Shown here: piece by piece, positions 44,357 to 54,017 of the stretch | Numbering within the stretch: position 1 is the first letter of the stretch | Layout: each line of letters starts with the position of its first letter | From: Rhizobium sp. P38BS-XIX | GTDB taxonomy: Bacteria; Pseudomonadota; Alphaproteobacteria; Rhizobiales; Rhizobiaceae | Assembly: GCF_012641435.1 (NCBI RefSeq) | Contig: NZ_JABAIJ010000006.1 | Location: 248,001-312,000, forward strand | DNA length: 64,000 nucleotides | Direction of reading: 5' to 3' | Made by a program: the position numbers and the translations under genes | The notes under the pieces: model-generated | Databases searched by the model: none | What the model was told of the DNA's origin: nothing | Seen by the model: the letters and a program-made list of their open reading frames with translations, nothing else

Positions 44357-47300
44357 ATGTCTCGTTTCTTCATTGACAGGCCGATCTTTGCCTGGGTTAT
44401 CGCCATCGTCATCATGCTGGCGGGCGCTCTGTCCATCCTGACCTTGTCGATCTCGCAATACCCGCAGATTGCGCCGACGACCGTGCGCATCAGCGCCACC
44501 TACCCCGGAGCTGATGCCGCGACCGTCGAAAACTCGGTGACCAAGGTCATCGAGCAGGGCATGACGGGTATCGACAACCTCGATTACATGACGTCGACGT
44601 CGACCTCGACGGGACAGGCATCGATTTCGGTGACCTTCACCAACAAGGCGGATCCCGACGTCGCGCAGATGCAGGTGCAGAATAAGCTGCAGCTCGTCAC
44701 CGCGCAGTTGCCGCAGACAGTTCAGTCCACGGGCATTACCGTTTCCAAGTCGACGTCGAACTTCCTGATGGTCGTCGGCTTCGTCTCCAAGGACGGCAAG
44801 CTGAATTCCAATGACCTTGCCGATTATGTCTCCAGCACGCTCAACGATACGCTGAAGCGCATCGATGGCGTGGGCGATACGCAGATCTTCGGCGCCGGCT
44901 ATGCCATGCGCATCTGGGTCAATCCGGATAAGCTCGCCAAGTATCAGTTGATGGTCAGCGACGTCACGGCCGCCATCCAGGCCCAGAACTCGCAGGTCTC
45001 CGCAGGTCAGCTCGGCGCGCTGCCGCAGCGCCAGGGCCAACAGCTGAACGCGACGGTTACGGCCAAAAGCCGCCTGCAGACACCGGAACAGTTTGAAAAC
45101 ATCATCCTGAAGAGCCTGCCCGACGGTTCGCTCGTGCGCTTGAACGATGTTGCGTCCGTTGAGCTCGGAGCATCGTCCTACAACACGTCGAGCACCTACA
45201 ACGGCCATCCTGCGGCCGGTCTCGCCGTGATGCTCGCGTCGGGTGCGAATGCCATTAGCACCGCCGAGTCGGTTACGACGACCATTGCGAACCTCAGCCA
45301 GACGCTGCCGCCGAATGTCGAGGTGGTTTACCCCTACGACACGACGCCGTTCGTGAAGCTGTCGATCGAGGATGTGGTCAAGACGCTGTTCGAAGCCATC
45401 GTGCTCGTCTTCATCGTCATGTTCGTCTTCCTGCAGAACATCCGCGCCACCTTGATCCCGACGCTCGCCGTCCCGGTCGTGCTGCTCGGCACCTTCGGCG
45501 TGCTCTCGGTCTTCGGCTATTCGATCAATACATTGACGATGTTCGGCATGGTGCTAGCCATCGGCCTTCTCGTCGATGATGCCATCGTCGTGGTCGAGAA
45601 TGTCGAGCGCGTCATGGAGGAAGAAGGATTGTCGCCGCGCGAGGCGACGATCAAGTCGATGCAGGAAATCACCGGCGCCTTGATCGGCATCGCCACGGTG
45701 CTCTCGGCGGTGTTCATCCCGATGGCCTTCTTCTCCGGCTCCGTCGGCATCATCTACCGTCAGTTCTCGGTGACGATCGTCTCGGCGATGGTGCTGTCGG
45801 TCATCGTCGCCCTGATCCTGACGCCGGCGCTGTGCGCGACGCTTCTGAAGAAGCCGGCGCATGGAGCCAAGGAGCGCGGCCTGTTCGGCTGGTTCAACCG
45901 GAATTTCGAGCGGGCGACGCTGCGCTACCGGCGGGGCATCAACGGCATGATCCGTTATACCGTCGTGTTCCTGCTGATCTTCGTGATGATCGGCGGCGCC
46001 GTTGCCTACCTGTTCAACCGTCTTCCCAGCTCGTTCCTGCCCGATGAAGACCAGGGCATTCTGCTGACCGCTATTCAGCTCCCGCCTGGCGCCACGGCGT
46101 CACGCACGGGATCGGTGCTCGACACGGTCCGTGACTACTATCTGAAAACCGAAAAAGACTATGTCGATGGCGCATTTGCCGTCTCGGGCTTCGGCTTCAG
46201 CGGTCAGGGCCAGAACGTCGGTATCGTCTTCGTCAAGTTGAAGGACTTTGACCTGCGCAAGACGCCGCAATCCAAGGCTCAGGCGATTGCCGGCCGTGCG
46301 ATGGCGGCGTTCTCGAAGATCAAGGACGGCAGCGCCTTCGCTCTGGCTCCGCCGGCCATTCCCGGCTTCGGCAGCTCGAGCGGCTTCGACTTCTTCATCA
46401 AGGATATCAATGGTGCCGGCCACGCGGCGCTGATCGAAGCCCGCAACAAGTTGCTCGGCGCAGCGGCGAAGGACCAGAAGCTGTTCGGCACACGACCGAA
46501 TGGGCAGGAAGACACGCCGCAGTATTTTGTCAACATCGACCAGGAGAAGGCGAGCGCGCTCAATATCAACCTGTCCGATATCGACACGACACTGTCGACG
46601 GCGTGGGGCGGTACCTACGTCAACGACTTCATCGATCGTGGCCGCGTCAAGCCGGTCTATGTTCAGGCCGACAAGGATTTCCGCATGCAGCCTGAGGACT
46701 TCGGTCGCTGGTATGTGCGCAACTCCGGTGGTGACATGGTGCCGTTCTCGGCCTTCTCCAGCGGTCAATGGAACTACGGCTCGCCGCGTCTCGAACGCTA
46801 TAACGGCTCGTCCGCCGTCGAAATCCAGGGTGCGGCCGCTCCCGGCGTTTCCTCCGGCGACGCCATGAACGAGATCGACAAGATCATGGCAACCTTGCCG
46901 CCCGGCTTCAGCCATGAATGGACCAGCCTGTCGGCCCAGGAAAAACTCTCCGGCAACCAGGCAAGCCAGCTCTACGCGATCTCCATCCTCGTCGTCTTCC
47001 TGGCGCTCGCAGCCCTCTACGAGAGCTGGTCGATCCCGCTCGCCGTCATGCTCTCGGTTCCGATCGGCATCTTCGGTGCGCTCCTGGCCGCGACCATCTT
47101 CGGCCAGTCCAACGACGTCTACTTCAAGGTCGGTCTGCTGACGACCATCGGTCTGGCGGCCAAGAACGCCATCCTGATCGTTGAATTCGCCATCGAGCAG
47201 CAGAACCATGGCAAGAGCCTGATAGATGCGACGCTCGAGGCATCGCGTCAACGCCTGCGGCCGATCCTGATGACCTCGCTCGCCTTCATTCTCGGCGTTC

Positions 47301-47506
47301 TACCGTTGGCCATCGCCAACGGTGCCGGCTCGGGCAGCCAGAACTCCATCGGCATCGGCGTCATGGGCGGCATGATCTCCGCAACCGTCCTCGGCGTCTT
47401 CTTCATCCCGCTGCTCTTCGTCTCCGTCAGACGCGTCTTCAAGGGCAAGGTGAAGTCGACCGCAGCGACCACCCCGGACACACCGACCACAGGCACGGCG
47501 CATTAA
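44357..47506 (+). CDS. RND multidrug efflux pump, AcrB-like inner-membrane subunit
   Basis: A 1049-residue HAE1-type RND transporter, full length for the family. The proton-relay residues are visible: the Asp pair in GLLVDDAIVVVENVERVM (helix 4) and the Lys in AAKNAILIVEFA (helix 10). Other marks are the opening SRFFIDRPIFAWVIAIVIML, YPYDTTPFVKLSIEDV and EWTSLSAQEKLSGNQA. It extrudes drugs or plant phenolics from periplasm or membrane by proton antiport. It is co-transcribed with the adaptor and controlled by the AcrR-like protein. GAGG lies 9 bases before the start. Confidence 0.93.
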   Translation: MSRFFIDRPIFAWVIAIVIMLAGALSILTLSISQYPQIAPTTVRISATYPGADAATVENSVTKVIEQGMTGIDNLDYMTSTSTSTGQASISVTFTNKADPDVAQMQVQNKLQLVTAQLPQTVQSTGITVSKSTSNFLMVVGFVSKDGKLNSNDLADYVSSTLNDTLKRIDGVGDTQIFGAGYAMRIWVNPDKLAKYQLMVSDVTAAIQAQNSQVSAGQLGALPQRQGQQLNATVTAKSRLQTPEQFENIILKSLPDGSLVRLNDVASVELGASSYNTSSTYNGHPAAGLAVMLASGANAISTAESVTTTIANLSQTLPPNVEVVYPYDTTPFVKLSIEDVVKTLFEAIVLVFIVMFVFLQNIRATLIPTLAVPVVLLGTFGVLSVFGYSINTLTMFGMVLAIGLLVDDAIVVVENVERVMEEEGLSPREATIKSMQEITGALIGIATVLSAVFIPMAFFSGSVGIIYRQFSVTIVSAMVLSVIVALILTPALCATLLKKPAHGAKERGLFGWFNRNFERATLRYRRGINGMIRYTVVFLLIFVMIGGAVAYLFNRLPSSFLPDEDQGILLTAIQLPPGATASRTGSVLDTVRDYYLKTEKDYVDGAFAVSGFGFSGQGQNVGIVFVKLKDFDLRKTPQSKAQAIAGRAMAAFSKIKDGSAFALAPPAIPGFGSSSGFDFFIKDINGAGHAALIEARNKLLGAAAKDQKLFGTRPNGQEDTPQYFVNIDQEKASALNINLSDIDTTLSTAWGGTYVNDFIDRGRVKPVYVQADKDFRMQPEDFGRWYVRNSGGDMVPFSAFSSGQWNYGSPRLERYNGSSAVEIQGAAAPGVSSGDAMNEIDKIMATLPPGFSHEWTSLSAQEKLSGNQASQLYAISILVVFLALAALYESWSIPLAVMLSVPIGIFGALLAATIFGQSNDVYFKVGLLTTIGLAAKNAILIVEFAIEQQNHGKSLIDATLEASRQRLRPILMTSLAFILGVLPLAIANGAGSGSQNSIGIGVMGGMISATVLGVFFIPLLFVSVRRVFKGKVKSTAATTPDTPTTGTAH

Positions 47507-47515
47507 AAGAAAATC

Positions 47516-47544
47516 CGCCCGCTTCCAGCATCGGCAAGCGGGCG
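47516..47544 (-). terminator. Hairpin with A/T-rich flank, minus-strand terminator
   Basis: CGCCCGCTT (47516-47524) and AAGCGGGCG (47536-47544) form a perfect 9-bp stem with an 11-base loop. On the minus strand it is followed by GGATTTTCTTTTA, a discontinuous T-rich stretch, so it could end the MdtABC-type transcript arriving from the right. It starts 10 bases after the AcrB-like stop codon. Confidence 0.55.
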
Positions 47545-47567
47545 TATCCATTCAAGACGGTTAATCG

Positions 47568-47599
47568 AAGGGGCTCTCGTCATATGACGAGAGCCCCTT
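47568..47599. terminator. 32-nt perfect palindrome between two RND operons
   Basis: The segment from AAGGGGCTCTCGTCAT to its exact reverse complement (47568-47599) is a perfect 32-base palindrome centred on CATATG, with no loop. As RNA it would form a long GC-rich hairpin with a short end loop. The plus-strand flank is TTTCG and the minus-strand flank TTCGATT, both weakly T-rich. Its place between convergent operons suggests a bidirectional terminator. Confidence 0.5.
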
Positions 47600-47793
47600 T
47601 CGCGTGCATATCCGGCCAAACACGCTGGCTGCCGAGCATCCGCAATGCGATCCCTCATCCCGTGCATCATGTCCAAAAGTCTGAAAGCAACGCCTGCAAT
47701 CCAGGGCGGCGGCCATCCGGTACGGCAGCCGAAAGTGAATCCGGCAGATATCATCCCGCCATGCCGCACATTCGATAAGCGACCGAGGATTGC

Positions 47794-50700
47794 TTAAGTG
47801 GAGGAAGGGACAGCCGGCGACGTAACGCGCGGCTTTGGCGACCATTTGGCGTGCAACTTGGCCAGCATCAGATAGATGATCGGCGTCGTATATAGGGTCA
47901 GCACCTGCGATACGACGAGACCGCCGACAATGGTGATGCCCAACGGGCGTCGAAGCTCCGCACCGGGACCGGTGGCGATGATCAAGGGAATGGCGCCCAT
48001 CAGCGCCGCGAGCGTGGTCATCAGGATAGGACGGAAGCGCTTGAGGCACGCCTGATAGATCGCCTCCTCGGAGGACAGGCCCAGCGTGCGCTCGCCCTGC
48101 AAGGCGAAATCCACCATCATGATACCGTTCTTCTTGACGATACCGATCAGGAGGATGATGCCAATAAAGGCAATCAGCGTCAGCTCCGTGCCGCTGATGA
48201 CAAGCGCCAGCAACGCACCGAGACCGGCCGACGGCAGGGTGGAGATGATCGTCAGCGGATGCGCCAGGCTCTCATAGAGGATGCCGAGCACGATATAGAC
48301 CGTCAGCAATGCCGCCAGAAGCAGCAACGGCTGGCTGCCGGAAGATTGCGTGACGCTTGCCGCGTCCCCGGCAAAATCCGCATGCAACGTATCGGGCAGG
48401 TGCATGTCGAGCACCGCCTTCTGGATCGCATCGTTCGCCACCTGCAAGGGTGTGTTGAGCGCCAGATTGTAGGAAATGGTCACCGACGGATATTGGCCCT
48501 GGTGATTGACCACCAGCGGCGCAAGCGTGCGGTCGATCGAGGCGACCGCGCTAAGCGGCACCTGTGTGCCGCCGGATGCCGGAACATAGAGCTTGGAAAT
48601 ATCGTGCGGATCGAGCGCGTAATTCGGATCCGCCTCCAGCACGACACGATACTGATTGCGCTGCGTATAGATCGTCGAGATCTGGCGCTGCGCGAAGGCG
48701 TTGTTCAGCGCCGCATCGATGGATTGTATGTTGACGCCAAGCTGGGAGGCCACGCTGCGGTCGATGTTGACGGTTGCCTGCAGCCCGTTGGGTTGCCGGT
48801 CCGTCGCCACATCGGTCAGGCTGGGAAGGGTCTGAAGACGCTCCATAACCTTGGGCGCCCACTCCACCAACTCGTCGTAATTCGCACCCCACACCGTGAA
48901 CTGATATTGCGACTGTGACTGGCGCGCGCCGGCCCGGATGTCGCCCGGCGAAAACAGGAAGGTGCTGAGCCCGGGAACGGCCATCAGCCGTTTGCGGAGC
49001 CGGTCGATGATCTCGGCCGTCGGCGCACGCTCCGATTCCGGTTTCAGCGAAATGAAAAGCTGCCCACGATTGACGGAGCTGGAAAAGCCCCCGCCGCCAA
49101 CCGATGAGCCGAGGCCCGAGACAGCGGGATCCTGCGCGACGATATCTGCCGCCTGCTGCTGCAGCTTGACCATTGCCGGGTAGGAAATATCCGTCGCCGC
49201 CTGCGTGCCACCCTGGATGAAGCCGGTATCGTCCTGCGGAATGAAGCCCTTCGGCACCTTCACATAGAGATAGGCCGACATGACCACGCAGGCGATGATG
49301 ACCAGCACCGACAGGACGCGGTGGTGCAGCACGGCTTTCAGCGTGCGGCCGTAGAAATTGGTGATGGCGCCGAGCGAACCCTCGACAAGACGTCCGAACG
49401 GGCCGGGCTTGGCATCGAGATCGTGCTGACGCAGGCGATGACCGCAGATCATCGGCGTCAGGGTCAGCGACACCAGTGTTGACACGACGATGGTGAAACC
49501 AAGCGTCAGTGAGAAAGTCTGGAAGAAGCGCCCGACGATGCCGCCCATGAAGAAGAGCGGAATGAAGGCTGCAAGAAGCGACAGGCTGATGGATATGACG
49601 GTGAAGCCGATCTGCTTTGCGCCCTCCAGCGCCGCACGCATCGGCTTCATGCCGGTTTCCAGATTGGCGTAGATATTCTCGATCATGACGATGGCGTCGT
49701 CGACGACGAAGCCGACTGACACCGCGAGTGCCATCAGCGAGAGATTGTCGATCGACAGCCCGAAAAGCCACATCGCCGCAAAGGTGCCGGCAAGCGAGAG
49801 AGGCACGGTGACACCGGCGGCAAAGGTCGGTGTCGCACGCCGCAGGAAGACGAAAACCACCGCCATGACCAGGCAGATGGTCGCAAGCAGCGTCCACTGC
49901 ATGTCGTTGACGCTGGCATGGATCGTCGTCGTGCGGTCGGAAAGGATGGAGACATTCACCCCTGACGGAATGAGCCGCTTCAGCTCGGGGATCAGCTGCT
50001 TGACGCCATCGACGGTGGCGATGACGTTCGCATCCGCCTGCTTGGTGATGTTGAGCAGCACCGCCGGCTTGCCGTCATACCAGGCATCCGAACGGCTGTT
50101 GCGCACGCCTGGCTCGACGGTGGCGATATCGGACAAGCGAACCGCTGTGCCATCGCCGCTTCGCACGATGATCCGGCCGAACGCTTCCGGCGTCTTCAAT
50201 TGGCTGTTGACAGCCACGGAGAAGGCGCCGCTGGCGCCATCGATCGAGCCGAAGGGGCCAAGCACATTGGCATTGACGATCGCGGTGCGCACGGCATCGA
50301 GCGATAGCCCCATCGCGGAAAGCCGGTCCGGATCCAACCGGACGCGGATTGCCGGCTGATCGGCGCCGCTCACGGTTACGCCACCCACGCCATCCACCTG
50401 CGAAATGCGCTGCACCACCACCGTATCGGCGGCATCGTAGATGGCACTCGGCGAAACATTGTCCGATGTCAGCGCCAGGATGAGGACGGGGGCGGCCGCC
50501 GGGTTGATCTTGCGGAAGGATGGGAGAGTGGGCAGATCGCCGGGCAGGTCCGTCGCCGCCGCATTCAACGCCGCCTGCACATCCTGCGCGGCTCCATCGA
50601 CGCTGCGCGACAGATCGAACTGCACGATGATCGTGCTCGATCCGAGCGAGCTGACGGAGGTCAATTGGGTGACGCCGGCGATCGTGCCGAGGTGACGCTC

Positions 50701-50901
50701 CAAAGGAGCAGCCACGCTCGCCGCCATGCTGGCCGGGTCGGCGCCGGGACGGCTTGACGATACCACGATCGTCGGAAGGTCGACGGTCGGCAGGCTTGCA
50801 ACCGGCAGGAAGCGATAGGCAACGATGCCGAGAATGATCAATCCGATCGCCAGAAGCGTCGTCCCGACAGGGCGTTTGACGAACGGCTCGGAGATGTTCA
50901 T
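47794..50901 (-). CDS. mdtC: RND efflux pump, MdtC-like subunit
   Basis: A 1035-residue RND permease of the MdtB/MdtC type. It opens NISEPFVKRPVGTTLLAIGL and carries the helix-4 Asp pair in GFVVDDAIVMIENIYAN and the helix-10 Lys in VKKNGIMMVDFALQGE. MdtBC forms a mixed trimer; only the MdtC-type subunit drives proton flow in E. coli. It overlaps the upstream MdtB-like gene by 4 bases (ATGA). Its C-terminal tail is short and Ser/Pro-rich. Which of the two permeases corresponds to MdtB and which to MdtC is assigned by order and should be checked. Confidence 0.88.
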   Translation of the reverse strand: MNISEPFVKRPVGTTLLAIGLIILGIVAYRFLPVASLPTVDLPTIVVSSSRPGADPASMAASVAAPLERHLGTIAGVTQLTSVSSLGSSTIIVQFDLSRSVDGAAQDVQAALNAAATDLPGDLPTLPSFRKINPAAAPVLILALTSDNVSPSAIYDAADTVVVQRISQVDGVGGVTVSGADQPAIRVRLDPDRLSAMGLSLDAVRTAIVNANVLGPFGSIDGASGAFSVAVNSQLKTPEAFGRIIVRSGDGTAVRLSDIATVEPGVRNSRSDAWYDGKPAVLLNITKQADANVIATVDGVKQLIPELKRLIPSGVNVSILSDRTTTIHASVNDMQWTLLATICLVMAVVFVFLRRATPTFAAGVTVPLSLAGTFAAMWLFGLSIDNLSLMALAVSVGFVVDDAIVMIENIYANLETGMKPMRAALEGAKQIGFTVISISLSLLAAFIPLFFMGGIVGRFFQTFSLTLGFTIVVSTLVSLTLTPMICGHRLRQHDLDAKPGPFGRLVEGSLGAITNFYGRTLKAVLHHRVLSVLVIIACVVMSAYLYVKVPKGFIPQDDTGFIQGGTQAATDISYPAMVKLQQQAADIVAQDPAVSGLGSSVGGGGFSSSVNRGQLFISLKPESERAPTAEIIDRLRKRLMAVPGLSTFLFSPGDIRAGARQSQSQYQFTVWGANYDELVEWAPKVMERLQTLPSLTDVATDRQPNGLQATVNIDRSVASQLGVNIQSIDAALNNAFAQRQISTIYTQRNQYRVVLEADPNYALDPHDISKLYVPASGGTQVPLSAVASIDRTLAPLVVNHQGQYPSVTISYNLALNTPLQVANDAIQKAVLDMHLPDTLHADFAGDAASVTQSSGSQPLLLLAALLTVYIVLGILYESLAHPLTIISTLPSAGLGALLALVISGTELTLIAFIGIILLIGIVKKNGIMMVDFALQGERTLGLSSEEAIYQACLKRFRPILMTTLAALMGAIPLIIATGPGAELRRPLGITIVGGLVVSQVLTLYTTPIIYLMLAKLHAKWSPKPRVTSPAVPSST

Positions 50902-53900
50902 GTCTCGCCACCCGCCATTTCATCCATCTCCGGGCTCGGCGTTCCGCTCGTGCGGCCGACGACCCGGGCTCGCAGGCTCTCGAAGGCCAGATAGATCACC
51001 GGCGTCGTGTAAAGCGTCAGAAGCTGCGACAGCACGAGGCCGCCGATAATGGTGATACCGAGCGGAATGCGCAGTTCGGAGCCCGTGCCCTGTGCGAGCG
51101 CCAAAGGCAATGCGCCAAAAAGGGCCGCCAGCGTAGTCATCATGATCGGCCGGAAACGCAGGATCGATGCCTTGAGAATAGCCTCGCGCGGCGCCAGCCC
51201 TTCCTTGCGCTCCGCCTCCAGCGCGAAGTCGATCATCATGATGGCGTTCTTCTTGACGATACCCATCAAGAGCACGATGCCGATCAGAGCGATGATCGAC
51301 AGATCTTGACCGAACAGCATGAGCGCCAGCAACGCGCCGACACCCGCCGAAGGCAGCGTCGACAGGATCGTGATCGGGTGCACGGCGCTCTCATAGAGAA
51401 GACCCAGCACGATATAGATCGTCACGATGGCGGCGAGGATCAGCCAGGGCTCGCCGGCGAGCGAAGAGGCAAACTCCTCCGCGTCGCCCGAATACTTGCG
51501 CTGGATATTGTCGGGCATGCCGATGTCCTGCTCGGCCGCCTTGATCTCGGCCACGGCATCGCTGAGGGATGCTCCCTTGGCAAGGTCGAAGCTGAGCGTC
51601 ACCGCCGGAAACTGCTCGTCATGGCTGATCACCAGCGGGGCAGTGGTGAAAGTAGCCGTGGTAAAGGCATTGAGCGGAACCTGCGTATCGCTGGCGCCGG
51701 CCACATAGAGCTTGTCCAGCGACTTCGGATCCGACTGATATTGCGGCGCTGCCTCCAGAATGACGCGATACTGGTTGGCCTGCCCGTAGATCGTTGCAAT
51801 CTGGCGCTGGCCGAAAGCATCGTTCAAGGTATCGCTGACCGCCTGCATCGAGACGCCCAATCGCGAAGCGGTTTCGCGATCGACGTCGACAAAGATGCGG
51901 CCGCCGCCCATTTCGACCTCTGAGGAGACATCGATCAGCTTGGGGCTCTGCTGCAGTTGCTGCGCCAGCTTCGCCGACCAGTCGACGACGCTTGCCGTAT
52001 CCGTCCCGGTCAGTGTGTATTGATAGGGAGCGCGGCTTGCGCGTGTGCTGATGGAGATATCGCGCACGCTCTGGAAAGTGGCGTGGATGCCGGGCAGGCC
52101 GGCAACCTCATCGCGCATGCGGTCGATGATCTGATCGGCCGATGAATCTCGCTGATTGCGCGGCTTCAACACCAGGCTGAGATTGCCTGTATTCAGCGTC
52201 AGATTGCTGGCGCTGGCGCCGATGACGGAAACAACGCCGTTGACATCCTTGTCCTTGCGCAACCGGTCGGCGACGGTGGCCTGCACCTGCTTCATGGTCT
52301 CGAAGGAAGTCGTCGGCTCCGCTTCGATGACGGCGGTGATCAAGCCAGTGTCCTGCGCCGGCAGGAAGCCCTTTGGAATGACGACATAGAGTGCGATGGT
52401 GGCAGCAAGCGTCACGACGGTAACAATGAGCATCAGGGCGCTGCGATCGACAGCCCAGACGAGACTGCGCCGATAGCCTTCGATCAGCCGGTCCATAAGA
52501 TGGTCGGCGCCCGCCAGAATGCCGCCTTGACGCTCTTTCGGTTTGCGCAGGATGCGCGCGCACATCATCGGCGTCAGCGTCAGGGAAACGACGGCAGACA
52601 CCACGACGGCGATGGTGAGCGTCAACGCAAACTCGCGGAACATACGCCCCACGATGCCGGTCATGAACAGCAGCGGAATGAACACCGCAACCAGCGAGAC
52701 GGTCAGCGAAATGATGGTGAAGCCGATCTCGCCCGCACCCTTCAGTGCCGCCGACATCGGGTCCTCGCCCTCCTCGATATGGCGAGCGATATTCTCGATC
52801 ATCACGATGGCATCGTCGACGACGAAGCCGGTGCCGATGGTCAGCGCCATGAGCGAGAGATTGTCGAGACTGAAGCCGGCAAACCACATGACGCCGAAGG
52901 TCGCAATCAGCGATAGCGGCAGAGCGACACCGGCAATGAAGGTTGCCGTCACGGTGCGCAGGAAAAGCAGGACGACCAGAATGACAAGGCCGATACTGAC
53001 GACCAGCGTCCATTGCACATCGTGGATCGAGGCGCGGATCGTCTCGGTGCGGTCATTGACGATCTCGAGCGACACGCCAGCCGGCATGGATTGCTTGAGC
53101 TTCGGGATCTGCTTGAGCACGTTCTCGACGGTCTGGATGACGTTGGCGCCCGGCTGGCGCATGATGTCGAGGATGACGGCGGGCTGCCCCTGATACCAGG
53201 CGCCGACACGATTGTTCTCCAATCCCTCGACAACGTCCGCAACGTCCTTCAACCGCACAGGCGCCGTATTGCGATAGGCGACGATGACGGACTTGTAGAC
53301 ATTCGGATCGACGATCTGGTCGTTGGCGGCAAGCGTGAAACTCTGCTGCGTGCCGTCAAGCGCACCCTTGGCGCCGGCGACGCTGGCATTGGTGATGGCG
53401 GTGCGAATATCCTCGAGCGCCAGGCCATAGGAGGCCAGACGCGGCAGGTCGACCTGAACGCGGATGGCAGGCTTGACGCCGCCCTGGATATTCACGTCGC
53501 CCACGCCGGAGACTTCGCTCAGGCGCTGCGCCATCATCGTATCGGCAAAATCGCTGAGCTCGCGGATCGAATAGCTGTTGGAGCGCAAGGCAAGCGTGAC
53601 GATCGGCGTATCGGCGGGATTCACCTTCGAATAGGTCGGCGGATAGGGCAGCGTGCGCGGCAGCGTCGAGCCGGCCGCATTGATCGCCGCCTGCACATCC
53701 TGCGCCGCGCCATCGATATCGCGGCCGAGATCAAACTGCAGCGTGATCTGGCTGATGCCGAAGGCGCTCGACGAAGTCATGGAGGCAAGCGATGGGATCT
53801 GACCGAGTGGCCGCTCCAGCGGTGCGGTCACCAGCGCGGCCATCGTGTCGGGATCAGCCCCCGGGAGCTGTGTCGTCACCTGAATCGTCGGAAAATCCAC

Positions 53901-54017
53901 CTGCGGCAGCGGCGCGACCGGCAGAAAGAGAAAGCCGAGAATACCGCCCAGCAGAACCGCCACCCCGAGAAGCGAGGTGGCAATGGGGCGGCCGATGAAG
54001 AGCGACGAAACGTTCAT
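50898..54017 (-). CDS. mdtB: RND efflux pump, MdtB-like subunit
   Basis: A 1039-residue RND permease, paralogous to the next gene. It opens NVSSLFIGRPIATSLLGVAV, has the Asp pair in GFVVDDAIVMIENIARH and Lys in VKKNAIMMIDFALEAERK, so all proton-relay residues are intact. It would assemble with the MdtC-like protein and the MdtA-like adaptor to expel hydrophobic compounds, bile-salt-like detergents or metal chelates. It overlaps both neighbours by 4 bases, ensuring balanced synthesis. Confidence 0.88.
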   Translation of the reverse strand: MNVSSLFIGRPIATSLLGVAVLLGGILGFLFLPVAPLPQVDFPTIQVTTQLPGADPDTMAALVTAPLERPLGQIPSLASMTSSSAFGISQITLQFDLGRDIDGAAQDVQAAINAAGSTLPRTLPYPPTYSKVNPADTPIVTLALRSNSYSIRELSDFADTMMAQRLSEVSGVGDVNIQGGVKPAIRVQVDLPRLASYGLALEDIRTAITNASVAGAKGALDGTQQSFTLAANDQIVDPNVYKSVIVAYRNTAPVRLKDVADVVEGLENNRVGAWYQGQPAVILDIMRQPGANVIQTVENVLKQIPKLKQSMPAGVSLEIVNDRTETIRASIHDVQWTLVVSIGLVILVVLLFLRTVTATFIAGVALPLSLIATFGVMWFAGFSLDNLSLMALTIGTGFVVDDAIVMIENIARHIEEGEDPMSAALKGAGEIGFTIISLTVSLVAVFIPLLFMTGIVGRMFREFALTLTIAVVVSAVVSLTLTPMMCARILRKPKERQGGILAGADHLMDRLIEGYRRSLVWAVDRSALMLIVTVVTLAATIALYVVIPKGFLPAQDTGLITAVIEAEPTTSFETMKQVQATVADRLRKDKDVNGVVSVIGASASNLTLNTGNLSLVLKPRNQRDSSADQIIDRMRDEVAGLPGIHATFQSVRDISISTRASRAPYQYTLTGTDTASVVDWSAKLAQQLQQSPKLIDVSSEVEMGGGRIFVDVDRETASRLGVSMQAVSDTLNDAFGQRQIATIYGQANQYRVILEAAPQYQSDPKSLDKLYVAGASDTQVPLNAFTTATFTTAPLVISHDEQFPAVTLSFDLAKGASLSDAVAEIKAAEQDIGMPDNIQRKYSGDAEEFASSLAGEPWLILAAIVTIYIVLGLLYESAVHPITILSTLPSAGVGALLALMLFGQDLSIIALIGIVLLMGIVKKNAIMMIDFALEAERKEGLAPREAILKASILRFRPIMMTTLAALFGALPLALAQGTGSELRIPLGITIIGGLVLSQLLTLYTTPVIYLAFESLRARVVGRTSGTPSPEMDEMAGGET

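Noticed and set aside
43244..45208. 654-codon minus-strand frame opposite the RND adaptor and pump
   Set aside because: It spans two well-supported genes on the other strand and encodes a His/Asp/Arg-rich product with no motif.
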